Below, in pieces: positions 1-8,516 of a stretch of 64,000 nucleotides of DNA. The notes under the pieces were generated by a model that was not told the DNA's origin, searched no databases, and was given only the letters and a program-made list of their open reading frames with translations. Both the position numbers and the translations under genes were made by a program. Source of the DNA: Brevundimonas sp. LM2 (GTDB lineage: Bacteria > Pseudomonadota > Alphaproteobacteria > Caulobacterales > Caulobacteraceae); contig NZ_CP019508.1 in the NCBI RefSeq assembly GCF_002002865.1, forward strand, positions 2,584,501-2,648,500, given 5' to 3'. The stretch's first letter is position 1. Every line of letters starts with the position of its first letter.

Positions 1-372
1 CGGGCGGAGGCGAGCCCGTCGCGCGGCAATCTGACCGCCAGCCTGAACAGCGGCAGCCCCGCCGCCGCCTCCACCCTGAACCGCCCGGCCCCCTCGAACG
101 CCAGCCCGGCCCGCGCGGCCGCGCCCGCCGCCCGGGATCGCTGGGCCGTCCAGGTCGGGGCCTTCCGCGACGCCACGGTCGCGCGCAACTGGCTGACCGA
201 GGTCCAGCGCCGTTTCCGCGCCCAGTTCGCCTCCAGCGAGCGCACCGTCGTCGACGCCGCCGGCTGGCACCGCTCGCGCTTCGTCAACATGACCCAGGCC
301 TCGGCGGAAAGCGCGTGTGAGGCCCTGTCCGCCCGCAACGTCACCTGCATGGTGGTGCGCCCGGGGGCGTAA
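1..372 (+). CDS. SPOR-domain protein, C-terminal part (5' end outside window)
   Basis: The reading frame is open from the first base and ends in TAA at 370-372, leaving about 123 residues. The first 45 residues are rich in Ala, Pro and Ser, as in a linker. The rest begins RWAVQVGAF and matches a SPOR domain, the fold that binds denuded septal peptidoglycan. In alphaproteobacteria this tail often sits on D-alanyl-D-alanine carboxypeptidases or on small septal or lytic enzymes; which one cannot be told without the missing N-terminus. The patatin gene starts 22 bases downstream on the same strand. Confidence 0.75.
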   Translation, partial: RAEASPSRGNLTASLNSGSPAAASTLNRPAPSNASPARAAAPAARDRWAVQVGAFRDATVARNWLTEVQRRFRAQFASSERTVVDAAGWHRSRFVNMTQASAESACEALSARNVTCMVVRPGA

Positions 373-393
373 CCCCGACCCGGACCGCTCCTG

Positions 394-2181
394 ATGCGCC
401 ATCCCCGCACCGACAGTCTGGAAGCCGCCCTGGCGCGCGTGTTCCAGGATCAGAACACCAAGGCCAGCTGGTTCGCCCTCACGGGCGGCGAGCAATTATT
501 CGCGGCCGGGGATGCGCCCGACAGCCTGTATCTGGTGCGGTCCGGCCGGCTGGGCGTGTTTCGACAGGAGCCCGACCAGGCCCCCCAGTTCCTGGGGGTG
601 GTCAAGCCGGGTGAGCCGGTCGGCGAGATGGCCCTGATCGCGGGCACGCCCCACACCTCCAGCGTCGTCGCCCTGCGCGATTCCGAGATCCTGGCCCTGC
701 CGGCCGAGGTCTTTTTCGACGCCGTTCGCACCCAGCCCGAGGTGATGATCGAGCTGTCGCGGCTGATGCTGCACCGCGCCCGCGAGCACGCGCCCGGCGT
801 GACCGAGCCCACGGTGTTCGGCTTCGTCTCGGTGCGCAACCGGCCCGTCCGCGCCTTCGTCGAGCGGGTCGCGGCCGCGGTCCAGGCCCAGGGCTTCACC
901 TGCCAGGTCATCGACCAGTCGGCCCTGAGCTCGGTCTCCGAATGGTTTTCGCGGATGGAGGACACCCACGACTTCGTCCTTTATGTCGCCGAGCGGGACG
1001 AGCCGTCCTGGGCCAGCCTGTGCGCGCGCCAGGTCGACCGGCTGTTCGTCGTCGGCGACGCCCTGATGATGCCGCCGGCCACCGTTCTCAGCCTGACCGC
1101 CCATGGGCTGCAGCCGTTCACCGACCTGATCCTGCTGCGCGATCCCCGCATGTCGCGGCCCGCCAACACCGCCGTCTGGCTGGACGCGATCAATCCCGGC
1201 CGCTGGTTCCACGCCATGGAGAGCGACGCCGCGGACGCCGCGCGGATCGCCCGGATCATCACGGGCACGGCGGTCGGCCTGGTCCTGTCCGGCGGCGGGG
1301 CGCGCGCCTATGCCCATATCGGCGCGGTGCGGGCGCTGCGCGAGGCCGGGGTCCGCTTCGACTTCCTGGGCGGATCGTCGATGGGGGCGGTGATCGCCGC
1401 CGGTCCGGCGCTGAACTGGTCGGACGACGAGCTGGACGCCCGCATCCGACGCGCCTTCGTGCGCTCCGACCCCCTGTCCGACCTGGCCTTTCCGATGATC
1501 GCCATGACCCGGGCCCGCAAGGTCGCGCGCCTGCTGGAGGAGGCCTATGGCGACATCGACATCGCCGACATGCCCCTGCCCTTCTTCGCCGTGTCGTCGA
1601 ACCTGACCAGCGGTCGGATCGAGGTCCACCGCCGGGGCCTGCTGCGCCGCGCCATGCGGGCCTCGATCTCCATCCCCGGCGTCATGCCGCCGGTGGTCAT
1701 CGACGGCCAGGTGCTAGTCGATGGCGCGGTGATCAAGAACTTCCCCACCGATGTCATGCGCCAGTTCAACGCCGGGCCAGTGATCGGCGTCGACATGTCC
1801 CAGATGCGCGGCGTCGACCCCGGGACGCTGGAGAACCCGCCGTCTTGGTGGCGCTGGATCGCGTCGGGGGCCTGGAAGAAGGGGCCGCCGATCGTCTCGA
1901 TCCTGATGCGGTCGGCGACCATCACCACCGATGCCGAGATGGAGACCTCGCGCACCGAGACCGACCTGCTGATCCTGCCGGTGCCCGAGGGGTCGGACAT
2001 CCGCGACTGGAAGATCTACGACCCGGTGGTCGCCGCGGGCCATGCCGCAGCGACGGAGGCCCTGGCCCGGCTGGACGGTCCGATCAACCGGCTGCGCAAA
2101 CGGGGGCTGGCCCCGCTGACCATCGATCCGCTGGCGACCGACGAGACCGCGGTCGAGGCCCAGGCGCAGGCCGTCGCCTGA
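394..2181 (+). CDS. Patatin-like phospholipase with cyclic-nucleotide-binding domain
   Basis: This 595-residue protein joins an N-terminal cNMP-binding fold (about residues 15-130, with FAAGDAPDSLYLVRSGRLG and GEPVGEMALIAG) to a C-terminal patatin domain (about 290-480). The patatin part has the glycine-rich oxyanion motif LVLSGGGARAYAHIG, the nucleophile motif GGSSMG (GxSxG) and the catalytic aspartate in LVDGAVIKNFP, so the Ser-Asp dyad is intact. The arrangement resembles the NTE/RssA family of lysophospholipases acting at the inner membrane. No transmembrane segment is obvious. It stands alone, convergent with the Mla operon and separated from it by 15 bases. Substrate and cyclic-nucleotide ligand are unknown. 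Confidence 0.88.
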   Translation: MRHPRTDSLEAALARVFQDQNTKASWFALTGGEQLFAAGDAPDSLYLVRSGRLGVFRQEPDQAPQFLGVVKPGEPVGEMALIAGTPHTSSVVALRDSEILALPAEVFFDAVRTQPEVMIELSRLMLHRAREHAPGVTEPTVFGFVSVRNRPVRAFVERVAAAVQAQGFTCQVIDQSALSSVSEWFSRMEDTHDFVLYVAERDEPSWASLCARQVDRLFVVGDALMMPPATVLSLTAHGLQPFTDLILLRDPRMSRPANTAVWLDAINPGRWFHAMESDAADAARIARIITGTAVGLVLSGGGARAYAHIGAVRALREAGVRFDFLGGSSMGAVIAAGPALNWSDDELDARIRRAFVRSDPLSDLAFPMIAMTRARKVARLLEEAYGDIDIADMPLPFFAVSSNLTSGRIEVHRRGLLRRAMRASISIPGVMPPVVIDGQVLVDGAVIKNFPTDVMRQFNAGPVIGVDMSQMRGVDPGTLENPPSWWRWIASGAWKKGPPIVSILMRSATITTDAEMETSRTETDLLILPVPEGSDIRDWKIYDPVVAAGHAAATEALARLDGPINRLRKRGLAPLTIDPLATDETAVEAQAQAVA

Positions 2182-2196
2182 TCGGAGACGGCTCGA

Positions 2197-2805
2197 TCAG
2201 CCGCCGGCGGCGTTGGCCTCGGTCCAGGCCACGATCTGGGTGTTCAGATCGCGGGTGGCGATCTCATACGCCTCGACGATGGTCGCGACGCGGTTCTCGC
2301 TGGCCGGCTGGATGACCTCGAACGTCCGTTCGGCGACGACCGTCCGCTCGGGCGATCGCAGCAGACGCGCGCGGGCGGTCACGACGACCTCGGGAATGGC
2401 ACCGGCGGCCGCATAGCGGGTCTCGAACCGGTTGATGTCGATGTCCAGCAGCCGCGTCGTCGGCGTCAGCTCGCGTCGGCCGATCAGGCGGATCCCCTGG
2501 GCCTGGGCCGAGAAGGCCGCCTCCAGGCTGGCGTCATAAAGCTGCTCGGCCGGCGAAACCCAGCGCGCGCCGGCGATATAGGCGGCTTCGGATCCGGTGA
2601 CGCCCAGCAGCCGGTCGCCCCGCGACGCCTGAGGGAAGGTGACGGCGCGCAGCTTGACCTGCACCGGCTCCGCCGCGACGGCGGTGTTGGTTGGGGCACC
2701 GGCGTCGCCGAAGCGATACAGCTGCACCGGGTCCGGCGACGACAGCAGGGCACAGCCCGAGAGGGCGACGGCGGCGGCCGCCGTGGCGAGGATCGAACGG
2801 ATCAC
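2197..2805 (-). CDS. ABC-type transport auxiliary lipoprotein (PqiC-like)
   Basis: A 202-residue lipoprotein with a short signal and the lipobox LSGC at about residues 15-18. The remainder resembles the ABC-type transport auxiliary lipoproteins that accompany MCE-family lipid transporters, the family that includes PqiC. It starts at GTG 2805 and overlaps the mlaD stop by four bases (GTGA), so it is translationally coupled as the last gene of the mlaE-mlaF-mlaD operon. Its likely job is to anchor or complete the periplasmic lipid path at the outer membrane. The role is inferred from family and position. Confidence 0.8.
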   Translation of the reverse strand: MIRSILATAAAAVALSGCALLSSPDPVQLYRFGDAGAPTNTAVAAEPVQVKLRAVTFPQASRGDRLLGVTGSEAAYIAGARWVSPAEQLYDASLEAAFSAQAQGIRLIGRRELTPTTRLLDIDINRFETRYAAAGAIPEVVVTARARLLRSPERTVVAERTFEVIQPASENRVATIVEAYEIATRDLNTQIVAWTEANAAGG

Positions 2806-3740
2806 GGCTGGACCTCCAGTTCCTGGGACGGTGCCCGTCCGATAAAGTCACGCGGGCTGGCCCGCACGTCGTCGACGAGGCCCTGCAGCGAGGCGGTCGC
2901 CTCCTGCAGGTTCTGGACGGCCTCCAGCATCTGCGGGATGCCCGAGGTGGCCAGTTCGCCGACCGGGCCTTCCAGCCCCGTCGCGGTGCGGTTGATTGTG
3001 GCGATGGCGGTGCGCGCGTCGCCCGCCGCCGCATTGATGCTGGCCACGGCCTCGGCCCCGTCGGTGTTGATCAGGCGACGGGCATCGGCCCCCAGGGCCT
3101 GATACTCGGCCACGGCGGCGTTGGCCTGGGCCAGGGCCTCCTCCAGTTGCTGGAACATGCCTTTGCGGGCTTCCAGCTCGTTGGACAGGGATTCGACGTT
3201 CTTCAGCGTGGTCGAGAAGCTGCGGATGTTGTCGTCGGACAGGACGCGGTTGACGCGGTTCAGGGCGTCCACGGCCTGGGCCAGCACGGTGCCCGAGCCG
3301 CTCAGCAGTTCGGCGAAGGGCGAGGCCTGGCTCTGGATCACCGGCACCACGTCGTCGGCGTACTGGGTCTTCAGCAGCGGGCTGCCCTCGGTGCCGGCGG
3401 TGATCTGGACGAAGTTCAGCCCGGTGATGCCCTGCGGCTCCAGCTGGGCGCGGCTGGTGACGCGCACCGGCGTCGTCGCGTCCAGCCGCACGCGGGCGAT
3501 GACCTGGTCGCCCTGGGTCGGGTCCAGGTTCAGGTCGGTGACCTCACCCACCCGGATGCCGTTAAAATGCACCTCGCCGCCTTCGGACACCCCGTTCACC
3601 GGACCGGTGAAGACGATGTCGTACAGGTCGTAGCTGTCGTTGAACTGCAACCGGGCCAGCCAGATGGCGAAGATCGCCAGCGCCGCCAGCAGGGCGACGG
3701 TGGCGATGCCCACGGCGGCGTAATGTGCGTCTCGTTCCAT
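2802..3740 (-). CDS. mlaD: MlaD/MCE-domain periplasmic lipid-binding protein
   Basis: 312 residues. One N-terminal membrane segment (about 8-30) is followed by an MCE domain (about 38-120, containing FTGPVNGVSEGGEVHFNGIR) and a long helical tail with repeated Ala-rich heptads. MCE proteins form a periplasmic ring that carries phospholipid between membranes. The frame is open further upstream, but MERDAHY at 3740 lies 11 bases after the mlaF stop and directly before the membrane segment, so it is taken as the start. The tail is longer than in E. coli MlaD and could form a helical channel like that of the PqiB or Mce proteins. Confidence 0.85.
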   Translation of the reverse strand: MERDAHYAAVGIATVALLAALAIFAIWLARLQFNDSYDLYDIVFTGPVNGVSEGGEVHFNGIRVGEVTDLNLDPTQGDQVIARVRLDATTPVRVTSRAQLEPQGITGLNFVQITAGTEGSPLLKTQYADDVVPVIQSQASPFAELLSGSGTVLAQAVDALNRVNRVLSDDNIRSFSTTLKNVESLSNELEARKGMFQQLEEALAQANAAVAEYQALGADARRLINTDGAEAVASINAAAGDARTAIATINRTATGLEGPVGELATSGIPQMLEAVQNLQEATASLQGLVDDVRASPRDFIGRAPSQELEVQP

Positions 3741-3750
3741 CGTTCTCGTC

Positions 3751-4560
3751 CTAGGCGGCCTTGGTGGCCGCGCGACCGCGCGGCCCCAGGAAATATTCCT
3801 TGATCCACGGGTGGTCGGATTTCTCCAACTCCTGAACCGTGGCCTTCTCGACCACATGCTTGTCCGCCAGCACCGCGACCTTGTCGCAGATGGCATACAG
3901 ACTATCGAGGTCGTGGGTGATCATGAAGACGGTCAGACCCAGATCGTCCGACAGCCTGCGGATCAGCTCGTCGAAGGCCGCGGCCCCGATCGGGTCCAGA
4001 CCCGCCGTCGGCTCGTCCAGGAACAGCAGCTCCGGATCCAGCGACAGGGCGCGAGCCAGGCCGACCCGCTTGCGCATGCCGCCCGACAGCTCGGCCGGCT
4101 TCTGGTGATGGCTTTCGGGCTTCAATCCGACCATGGCGATCTTCATCTCGGCCAGTTCGCGGATGGTGTCCCGGGGGAGCTTCGTATGTTCCACCATCGG
4201 CGAGGCCACGTTCTGCAGCACGCTCAGCGAGCTGAACAGGGCCCCCTGCTGGAACAGAACCCCGGTCCGCCGCTCGATGTCGGCGCTGTCTTCGGACGAC
4301 AGGTCGCCGGTGTCGTGGCCGAAGATACGGATGCTGCCGCCCTCGGGCTCCTTCAGCCCGATGATCGAGTTCAGCAGCACGGTCTTGCCGGTGCCGGAGC
4401 CGCCGACCACGCCCAGGACCTCGCCCCGCACGACGTCGAGATCCAGATTGTCGTGGATCACCTGGTCGCCGAACTGGCTGCGCAGACCGCGCACCTCGAT
4501 CAGGGTCTCGGGCGGGGTGGCCGCGTCGTTGGCGGGGGCGATGGGGGGCTGATCGGTCAT
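3751..4560 (-). CDS. mlaF: MlaF-type ABC transporter ATP-binding protein
   Basis: 269 residues with a full set of ABC motifs: Walker A GGSGTGKT, signature LSGGMRKRVGLARAL, Walker B LLFLDEPTAGLD and the switch histidine in MITHDLDS. It powers retrograde phospholipid transport with the adjacent MlaE permease and MlaD. The ATG at 4560 overlaps the mlaE stop (ATGA). The N-terminus carries about 20 extra residues compared with the E. coli protein. Confidence 0.92.
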   Translation of the reverse strand: MTDQPPIAPANDAATPPETLIEVRGLRSQFGDQVIHDNLDLDVVRGEVLGVVGGSGTGKTVLLNSIIGLKEPEGGSIRIFGHDTGDLSSEDSADIERRTGVLFQQGALFSSLSVLQNVASPMVEHTKLPRDTIRELAEMKIAMVGLKPESHHQKPAELSGGMRKRVGLARALSLDPELLFLDEPTAGLDPIGAAAFDELIRRLSDDLGLTVFMITHDLDSLYAICDKVAVLADKHVVEKATVQELEKSDHPWIKEYFLGPRGRAATKAA

Positions 4561-5675
4561 AGGTCGAGCTGCAGGTAGACCAGGGCGAAGACCGCATCCA
4601 GGAAGATGATGGCGAAGATGGCCTGAACCACGGCGGCCGTCACGCGCCGACCCAGGCTCTCGACGTCGCCGGACACGGCCAGGCCCTGCCGGCAGCCGAT
4701 GGCGGCGATGACGATGGCGAAGACCGGTGCCTTGGACAGGCCGACCAGCATGTGGGTGAACATGTCGGGCGTATCGACCATGCGCTGCAGGAAGAAGGCG
4801 GGGCCGAGCGCCAGTTGGCTCCAGGTCACGATCAACCCGCCGAACAGCCCTGCGATCATGCCGACGAAGGTCAGCAGCGGCAGCATGACCAGCATGGCCG
4901 CAAGGCGAGGGATCACCAGGGCCTGGAAGGGATCGACCCCCATGACCTGCATGGCATCCACCTCCTGATTCATCCGCATCGATCCGACCTCGGCCGCGAA
5001 GGACGAGGCTGACCGCCCGGCCAGCAGGATGGCGGTGATCAGAACCGCCAGCTCGCGCAGAACCGCCACCCCGATCAGGTCGACGGCGAACACCCCGGCC
5101 CCGAACTGGGTCAGCAGGTCCGCGCCGAGGAAGGCGATCACGGCCCCGATGAAGAAGTTGGTCACGGCGATGATCGGCATGGCGTCCAGGCCGGACCGTT
5201 CCGCCTGGCTGACCCAGGCGGGCCAGCGGATCGCGCCCGGGTGGCGCACGGCATTGCCCGTCGCCGCCATCAACCGCCCCAGGAAGGCCATCGACAGCAG
5301 GGCCTCGGCGGCGGCGTCGTGGACGCCATGCCCCATGCGCGCGAAGATGCGAGTCATGGACGCCTGCTGCTTAGGCGGCGGGGCCGATTCGCGCTCCAGC
5401 GTCTCGACCATGGCGTAGATGCGCCCGGCCTCCGGCCGAGAGCTCCAGGCATCTTCAGGCAGGGTCAGGTGCTCGGCCTGCACCAGGGCCAGGGCCCCGG
5501 CGGTGTCGAAACGGCCCAGCTGGCTCAGGTCCATCGTCTTGATGGTCTGGCCGGCCAGCCCGTCCGAAAGGCGCGCGGCGGTCCGGCCCAGCGACATGGT
5601 GGTCCAGTCGCCGGTCAGGCGCAGGACAGACCCGCCACCGCGCGCATCCTCGATCTGGAAATCAGCCGTGCTCAT
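4557..5675 (-). CDS. mlaE: MlaE-family permease with N-terminal STAS-like domain
   Basis: 372 residues. Residues 1-100 look like a STAS fold (the MlaB role) and residues 130-372 are the multi-pass MlaE permease (AELAVLITAILLAGRSASSF and following). The frame is open to 5732, but ATG 5675 has GGAGAAGC directly upstream and begins the STAS fold, so it is preferred. The protein combines two functions that are separate genes in E. coli, which fits the absence of a separate mlaB. It is the first gene of a four-gene operon. The 99 bases upstream, before the udgX stop, should hold its promoter; none stood out. Confidence 0.88.
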   Translation of the reverse strand: MSTADFQIEDARGGGSVLRLTGDWTTMSLGRTAARLSDGLAGQTIKTMDLSQLGRFDTAGALALVQAEHLTLPEDAWSSRPEAGRIYAMVETLERESAPPPKQQASMTRIFARMGHGVHDAAAEALLSMAFLGRLMAATGNAVRHPGAIRWPAWVSQAERSGLDAMPIIAVTNFFIGAVIAFLGADLLTQFGAGVFAVDLIGVAVLRELAVLITAILLAGRSASSFAAEVGSMRMNQEVDAMQVMGVDPFQALVIPRLAAMLVMLPLLTFVGMIAGLFGGLIVTWSQLALGPAFFLQRMVDTPDMFTHMLVGLSKAPVFAIVIAAIGCRQGLAVSGDVESLGRRVTAAVVQAIFAIIFLDAVFALVYLQLDL

Positions 5676-5774
5676 GGCTTCTCCATAGCCGAGCGCGGCT
5701 GAATCGCCCATGCCCGGTTTGCAGGCAGACACAGCTGGATCGACCCGCGTTCGGGTTCGGTGCCTGTCATGCGA

Positions 5775-7217
5775 TCAGAGCAGGGCCCGAATCTGCACCA
5801 GATCCCGCACGAAGGCGGCCCGCTCCCGCACCCGCGCCTCTTCATCGGGCAGACGCAGCAGATAGGAGGGGTGGACAGTGACCATGGCGCGAGAACCGTC
5901 CGGCAACGGCAAAGGTTCCCCACGCGTCTTCATCACCGCCACCTTCTGGTTCAGCACGGCGAAGGCCGCCGTCGCGCCGAGGGCCAGAGTCAGGGCCGGC
6001 CGCACGATCGCCCGCTCCTGATCCAGCCACCAGCGGCAGGCCGTGACCTCGCCCGCATTCGGGGTCTTGTGCAGCCGGCGCTTGCCGCTGGGCTCATGCT
6101 TGAAATGCTTGACCGCATTGGTGACGTAGACGTCGGACCGGTCGATGCCCGCCTCTTCCAGCGCGGCGTCCAGCACCTGTCCGGCCGGACCGACGAAGGG
6201 CAGACCCGCCAGATCCTCCTGATCGCCCGGCTGCTCCCCGACGATCATCAGCTTCGCCGCCACCGGACCCTGACCGCAGACGCCCTGGGTCGCGTCGCGC
6301 CACAGGGGGCAGCGACGGCAGCCCTGGATGGCGGGCCTGAGCTCCTCCAGGTTGGAGACGATCCGCGCATCGTCCAGACCGCTCTCGCGCGCGTCCGGCG
6401 CGATGGCGGCGGTCAGCCGGGCATTCGGCCGCGTCGGGGCGCGTTCGACCATGCCCTCGGTCCGCTCGCGCGAGGCCGCGATCAGCTCGGGGATCAGCGC
6501 CGCCTCCGGCAGGTTCTTCCAGTAGCGTTTGGGCATCTCGCCCTGCATGGTCTGGGTCTTCAGCCGCGCCGGGTTGAAGGTCGAGGCGTAATAGGTCTTC
6601 CAGAACGCCTCGATCTCGTCGTCCTGCGGCGCGTCCTCGGCCCGGGCTCCAGGCCCGAAGGTCAGGCTGTCGCCGTCCCAGAAGGCCGAACCCTCCGGCG
6701 TCAGGATCGACCAGCGCATGCTGGCGAAGCGCCGCATGAAGAAGCCGGAGGTCTTCTCCAGGACACGATGGGCCGGCTCGAACCAGGCGACATAGGTCTC
6801 GCCCTCGGCGTCCTCGACGAGGCGGAAGCGAACGAAGGCCTTCATCTTGTGCGAGGCGCGACTGACGTTCTTGGCCCGCTCCAGGGCGTCGGCGACATCG
6901 GCGTCCGAGGTGACCTTCATCAGATCCGGCTCGTCCCTCAGCCGCCACAGCAGCCGGTACAGCAAATCGAACCGGTCGGCCGAGCGATGCAGGATGACCT
7001 CGCGCGCCACGTCGACGAAGGCCTTGGGCACGGTGAAGGCGACCTCCTGACCACCGGTGGGCGCGACCGGCGCGTCGTCGAACAGCGACCCCGTCCCCTC
7101 CCCGCCCGCCACCACGAACCGCGCCGCCGCCGGCTCCACCCCCGCCAGCCGGAACGCGCGCGCCGCGGTGCGCCAGCCGTCGAAATCCGTCTCTGAAGCC
7201 AGTTCTGCCGTCGCCAT
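5775..7217 (-). CDS. udgX: UdgX-family uracil-DNA binding protein fused to DUF4130
   Basis: 480 residues in two parts. The N-terminal half (about 1-250) resembles DUF4130, with VAWFEPAHRVLEKTSGFF. The C-terminal half is a family 4-like uracil-DNA glycosylase with motif A GEQPGDQEDLAGLPFVGPAG, iron-sulphur cysteines around CRRCPLW and motif HPSYLLR. The insertion KRRLH is the UdgX hallmark: in characterised UdgX the histidine of this loop bonds covalently to the excised-uracil sugar, so the protein stays crosslinked to DNA. Its start follows the stop of the upstream radical SAM gene by one base, so the two form one transcript. Confidence 0.9.
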   Translation of the reverse strand: MATAELASETDFDGWRTAARAFRLAGVEPAAARFVVAGGEGTGSLFDDAPVAPTGGQEVAFTVPKAFVDVAREVILHRSADRFDLLYRLLWRLRDEPDLMKVTSDADVADALERAKNVSRASHKMKAFVRFRLVEDAEGETYVAWFEPAHRVLEKTSGFFMRRFASMRWSILTPEGSAFWDGDSLTFGPGARAEDAPQDDEIEAFWKTYYASTFNPARLKTQTMQGEMPKRYWKNLPEAALIPELIAASRERTEGMVERAPTRPNARLTAAIAPDARESGLDDARIVSNLEELRPAIQGCRRCPLWRDATQGVCGQGPVAAKLMIVGEQPGDQEDLAGLPFVGPAGQVLDAALEEAGIDRSDVYVTNAVKHFKHEPSGKRRLHKTPNAGEVTACRWWLDQERAIVRPALTLALGATAAFAVLNQKVAVMKTRGEPLPLPDGSRAMVTVHPSYLLRLPDEEARVRERAAFVRDLVQIRALL

Positions 7218-7218
7218 C

Positions 7219-8460
7219 TCAGAACAAGCTCAGTTGCACCGCCTTCGGTTCCGGGACCAGGCGCGCGCGCAGGTCGACCGCATCGGTCAAGCCCCCGGGC
7301 GTCCAGTCCAAAGCGGTGATGAAGGGGCGGACCTTGTCGATGCCCCGGCACAGCCGCGCCACGTCCTCCAGCCTCAGGGTCCGGTAGCGGCGGATGGAAA
7401 TCATCTTGTTGACGGACTTCACCCCCAGCCCCGGCACGCGCAGCAGATCCTCGCGCGGCGCGGTGTTGACGTTGACCGGAAACCGCTCGCGCCGGTTCAG
7501 GGCCCAGGCCAGCTTCGGATCAATGGCGAGGTCCAGCATGCCGCCGGTGGTGGCCTCGCCGATCTCGGGCGGGGTGAAGCCGTAGAACCGCATCAGCCAG
7601 TCGGCCTGATAAAGCCGGTGCTCGCGCATCAGGGGCGGTTTCGACAGCGGCAGGGCGGCGCTGGAATCAGGAATGGGCGAGAAGGCCGAATAATAGACCC
7701 GGCGCAGACCGTAACCGCCGTACAGCGAGGCCGATCGGTCGATGATCTCCGTGTCGGGCGCCCCGTCCGCCCCGATGATCAACTGGGTCGACTGGCCGGC
7801 GGGGGCGAATTTCGGCGGCTTGGCGCGGTCGTTCTTCTGCGGTTTGGCCGCCTCCACCGAGCGGCGCACGTCGGCCATGGCCTTCTTGATGACGCCGACG
7901 TCCTTTTGCGGAGCCAGCCGGCTCATGGCCTCGTCGCGCGGTAGTTCGACATTGGCCGACAGCCGGTCGGCATAGAGACCGGCCTGTTCGACCAGTTTCG
8001 GATCCGCTTCGGGGATCAGCTTCAGGTGGATGTAGCCGCGGAAGCCCTGCTCCTCGCGCAGCTTTTTCGCCACCAGCACCATCTGCTCCATGGTGTAGTC
8101 GCCCGAGCGGATGATGCCCGACGACAGAAACAGGCCCTCGATATAGTTGCGGCGATAGAAGTTCAGCGTCAGCTCGACCACCTCGTCCACGCTGAACCGC
8201 GCCCGCTGCACGTTCGAGGACGCCCGGTTGATGCAGTAGACGCAGTCGTAGATGCAGAAATTGGTCAGCAGGATCTTCAGCAGCGACACGCACCGACCGT
8301 CGGGCGTATAGGCGTGGCAGATCCCCATGCCCTCGGTCGAACCGATCCCCTTGCCGTCCTTGGAGTCGCGCTTCGACGTCCCCGACGAGGCGCAGGACGC
8401 ATCGTATTTGGCGGCATCGGCCAGAACCGACAGTTTCTTCTTAAGATCGAGCTGAGCCAT
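7219..8460 (-). CDS. Putative DNA modification/repair radical SAM protein
   Basis: 413 residues. The cluster-binding motif is CIYDCVYC (CxxxCxxC) at about residue 70, in a TIM-barrel-like radical SAM domain. The C-terminus holds a helix-hairpin-helix (VNTAPREDLLRVPGLGVKSV) suited to DNA contact. This is the family that commonly sits beside UdgX, and here it is directly upstream of it. It is thought to process damaged or modified bases, but no substrate is established. The start codon lies just after a possible LexA-type site, with no obvious Shine-Dalgarno sequence, so the message may be nearly leaderless. Confidence 0.88.
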   Translation of the reverse strand: MAQLDLKKKLSVLADAAKYDASCASSGTSKRDSKDGKGIGSTEGMGICHAYTPDGRCVSLLKILLTNFCIYDCVYCINRASSNVQRARFSVDEVVELTLNFYRRNYIEGLFLSSGIIRSGDYTMEQMVLVAKKLREEQGFRGYIHLKLIPEADPKLVEQAGLYADRLSANVELPRDEAMSRLAPQKDVGVIKKAMADVRRSVEAAKPQKNDRAKPPKFAPAGQSTQLIIGADGAPDTEIIDRSASLYGGYGLRRVYYSAFSPIPDSSAALPLSKPPLMREHRLYQADWLMRFYGFTPPEIGEATTGGMLDLAIDPKLAWALNRRERFPVNVNTAPREDLLRVPGLGVKSVNKMISIRRYRTLRLEDVARLCRGIDKVRPFITALDWTPGGLTDAVDLRARLVPEPKAVQLSLF

Positions 8461-8462
8461 AT

Positions 8463-8489
8463 GTTGCCATTATGTTCTTGTTTGGCAAC
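8463..8489 (-). promoter_or_regulatory. Candidate LexA (SOS) site and promoter of the radical SAM-udgX operon
   Basis: Read on the plus strand, GTTG-N7-GTTC at 8463-8477 differs by one base from the alphaproteobacterial SOS box GTTC-N7-GTTC. It lies within a perfect 7-base inverted repeat, GTTGCCA (8463-8469) and TGGCAAC (8483-8489). On the minus strand a CATAAT -10-like element overlaps it, a few bases before the ATG at 8460. A repressor bound here would block transcription of two DNA-repair genes. Direct evidence is the pattern only. Confidence 0.4.
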
Positions 8490-8516
8490 GCCGTCGAGAG
8501 GCGATGGGTCGCAGGC

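Noticed and set aside
496..1629. Minus-strand frame opposite the patatin gene
   Set aside because: The patatin has complete motifs, and the opposite frame does not.
2691..3803. Plus-strand frame across the Mla genes
   Set aside because: Antisense to mlaD and its lipoprotein; its composition is typical of GC shadow frames.
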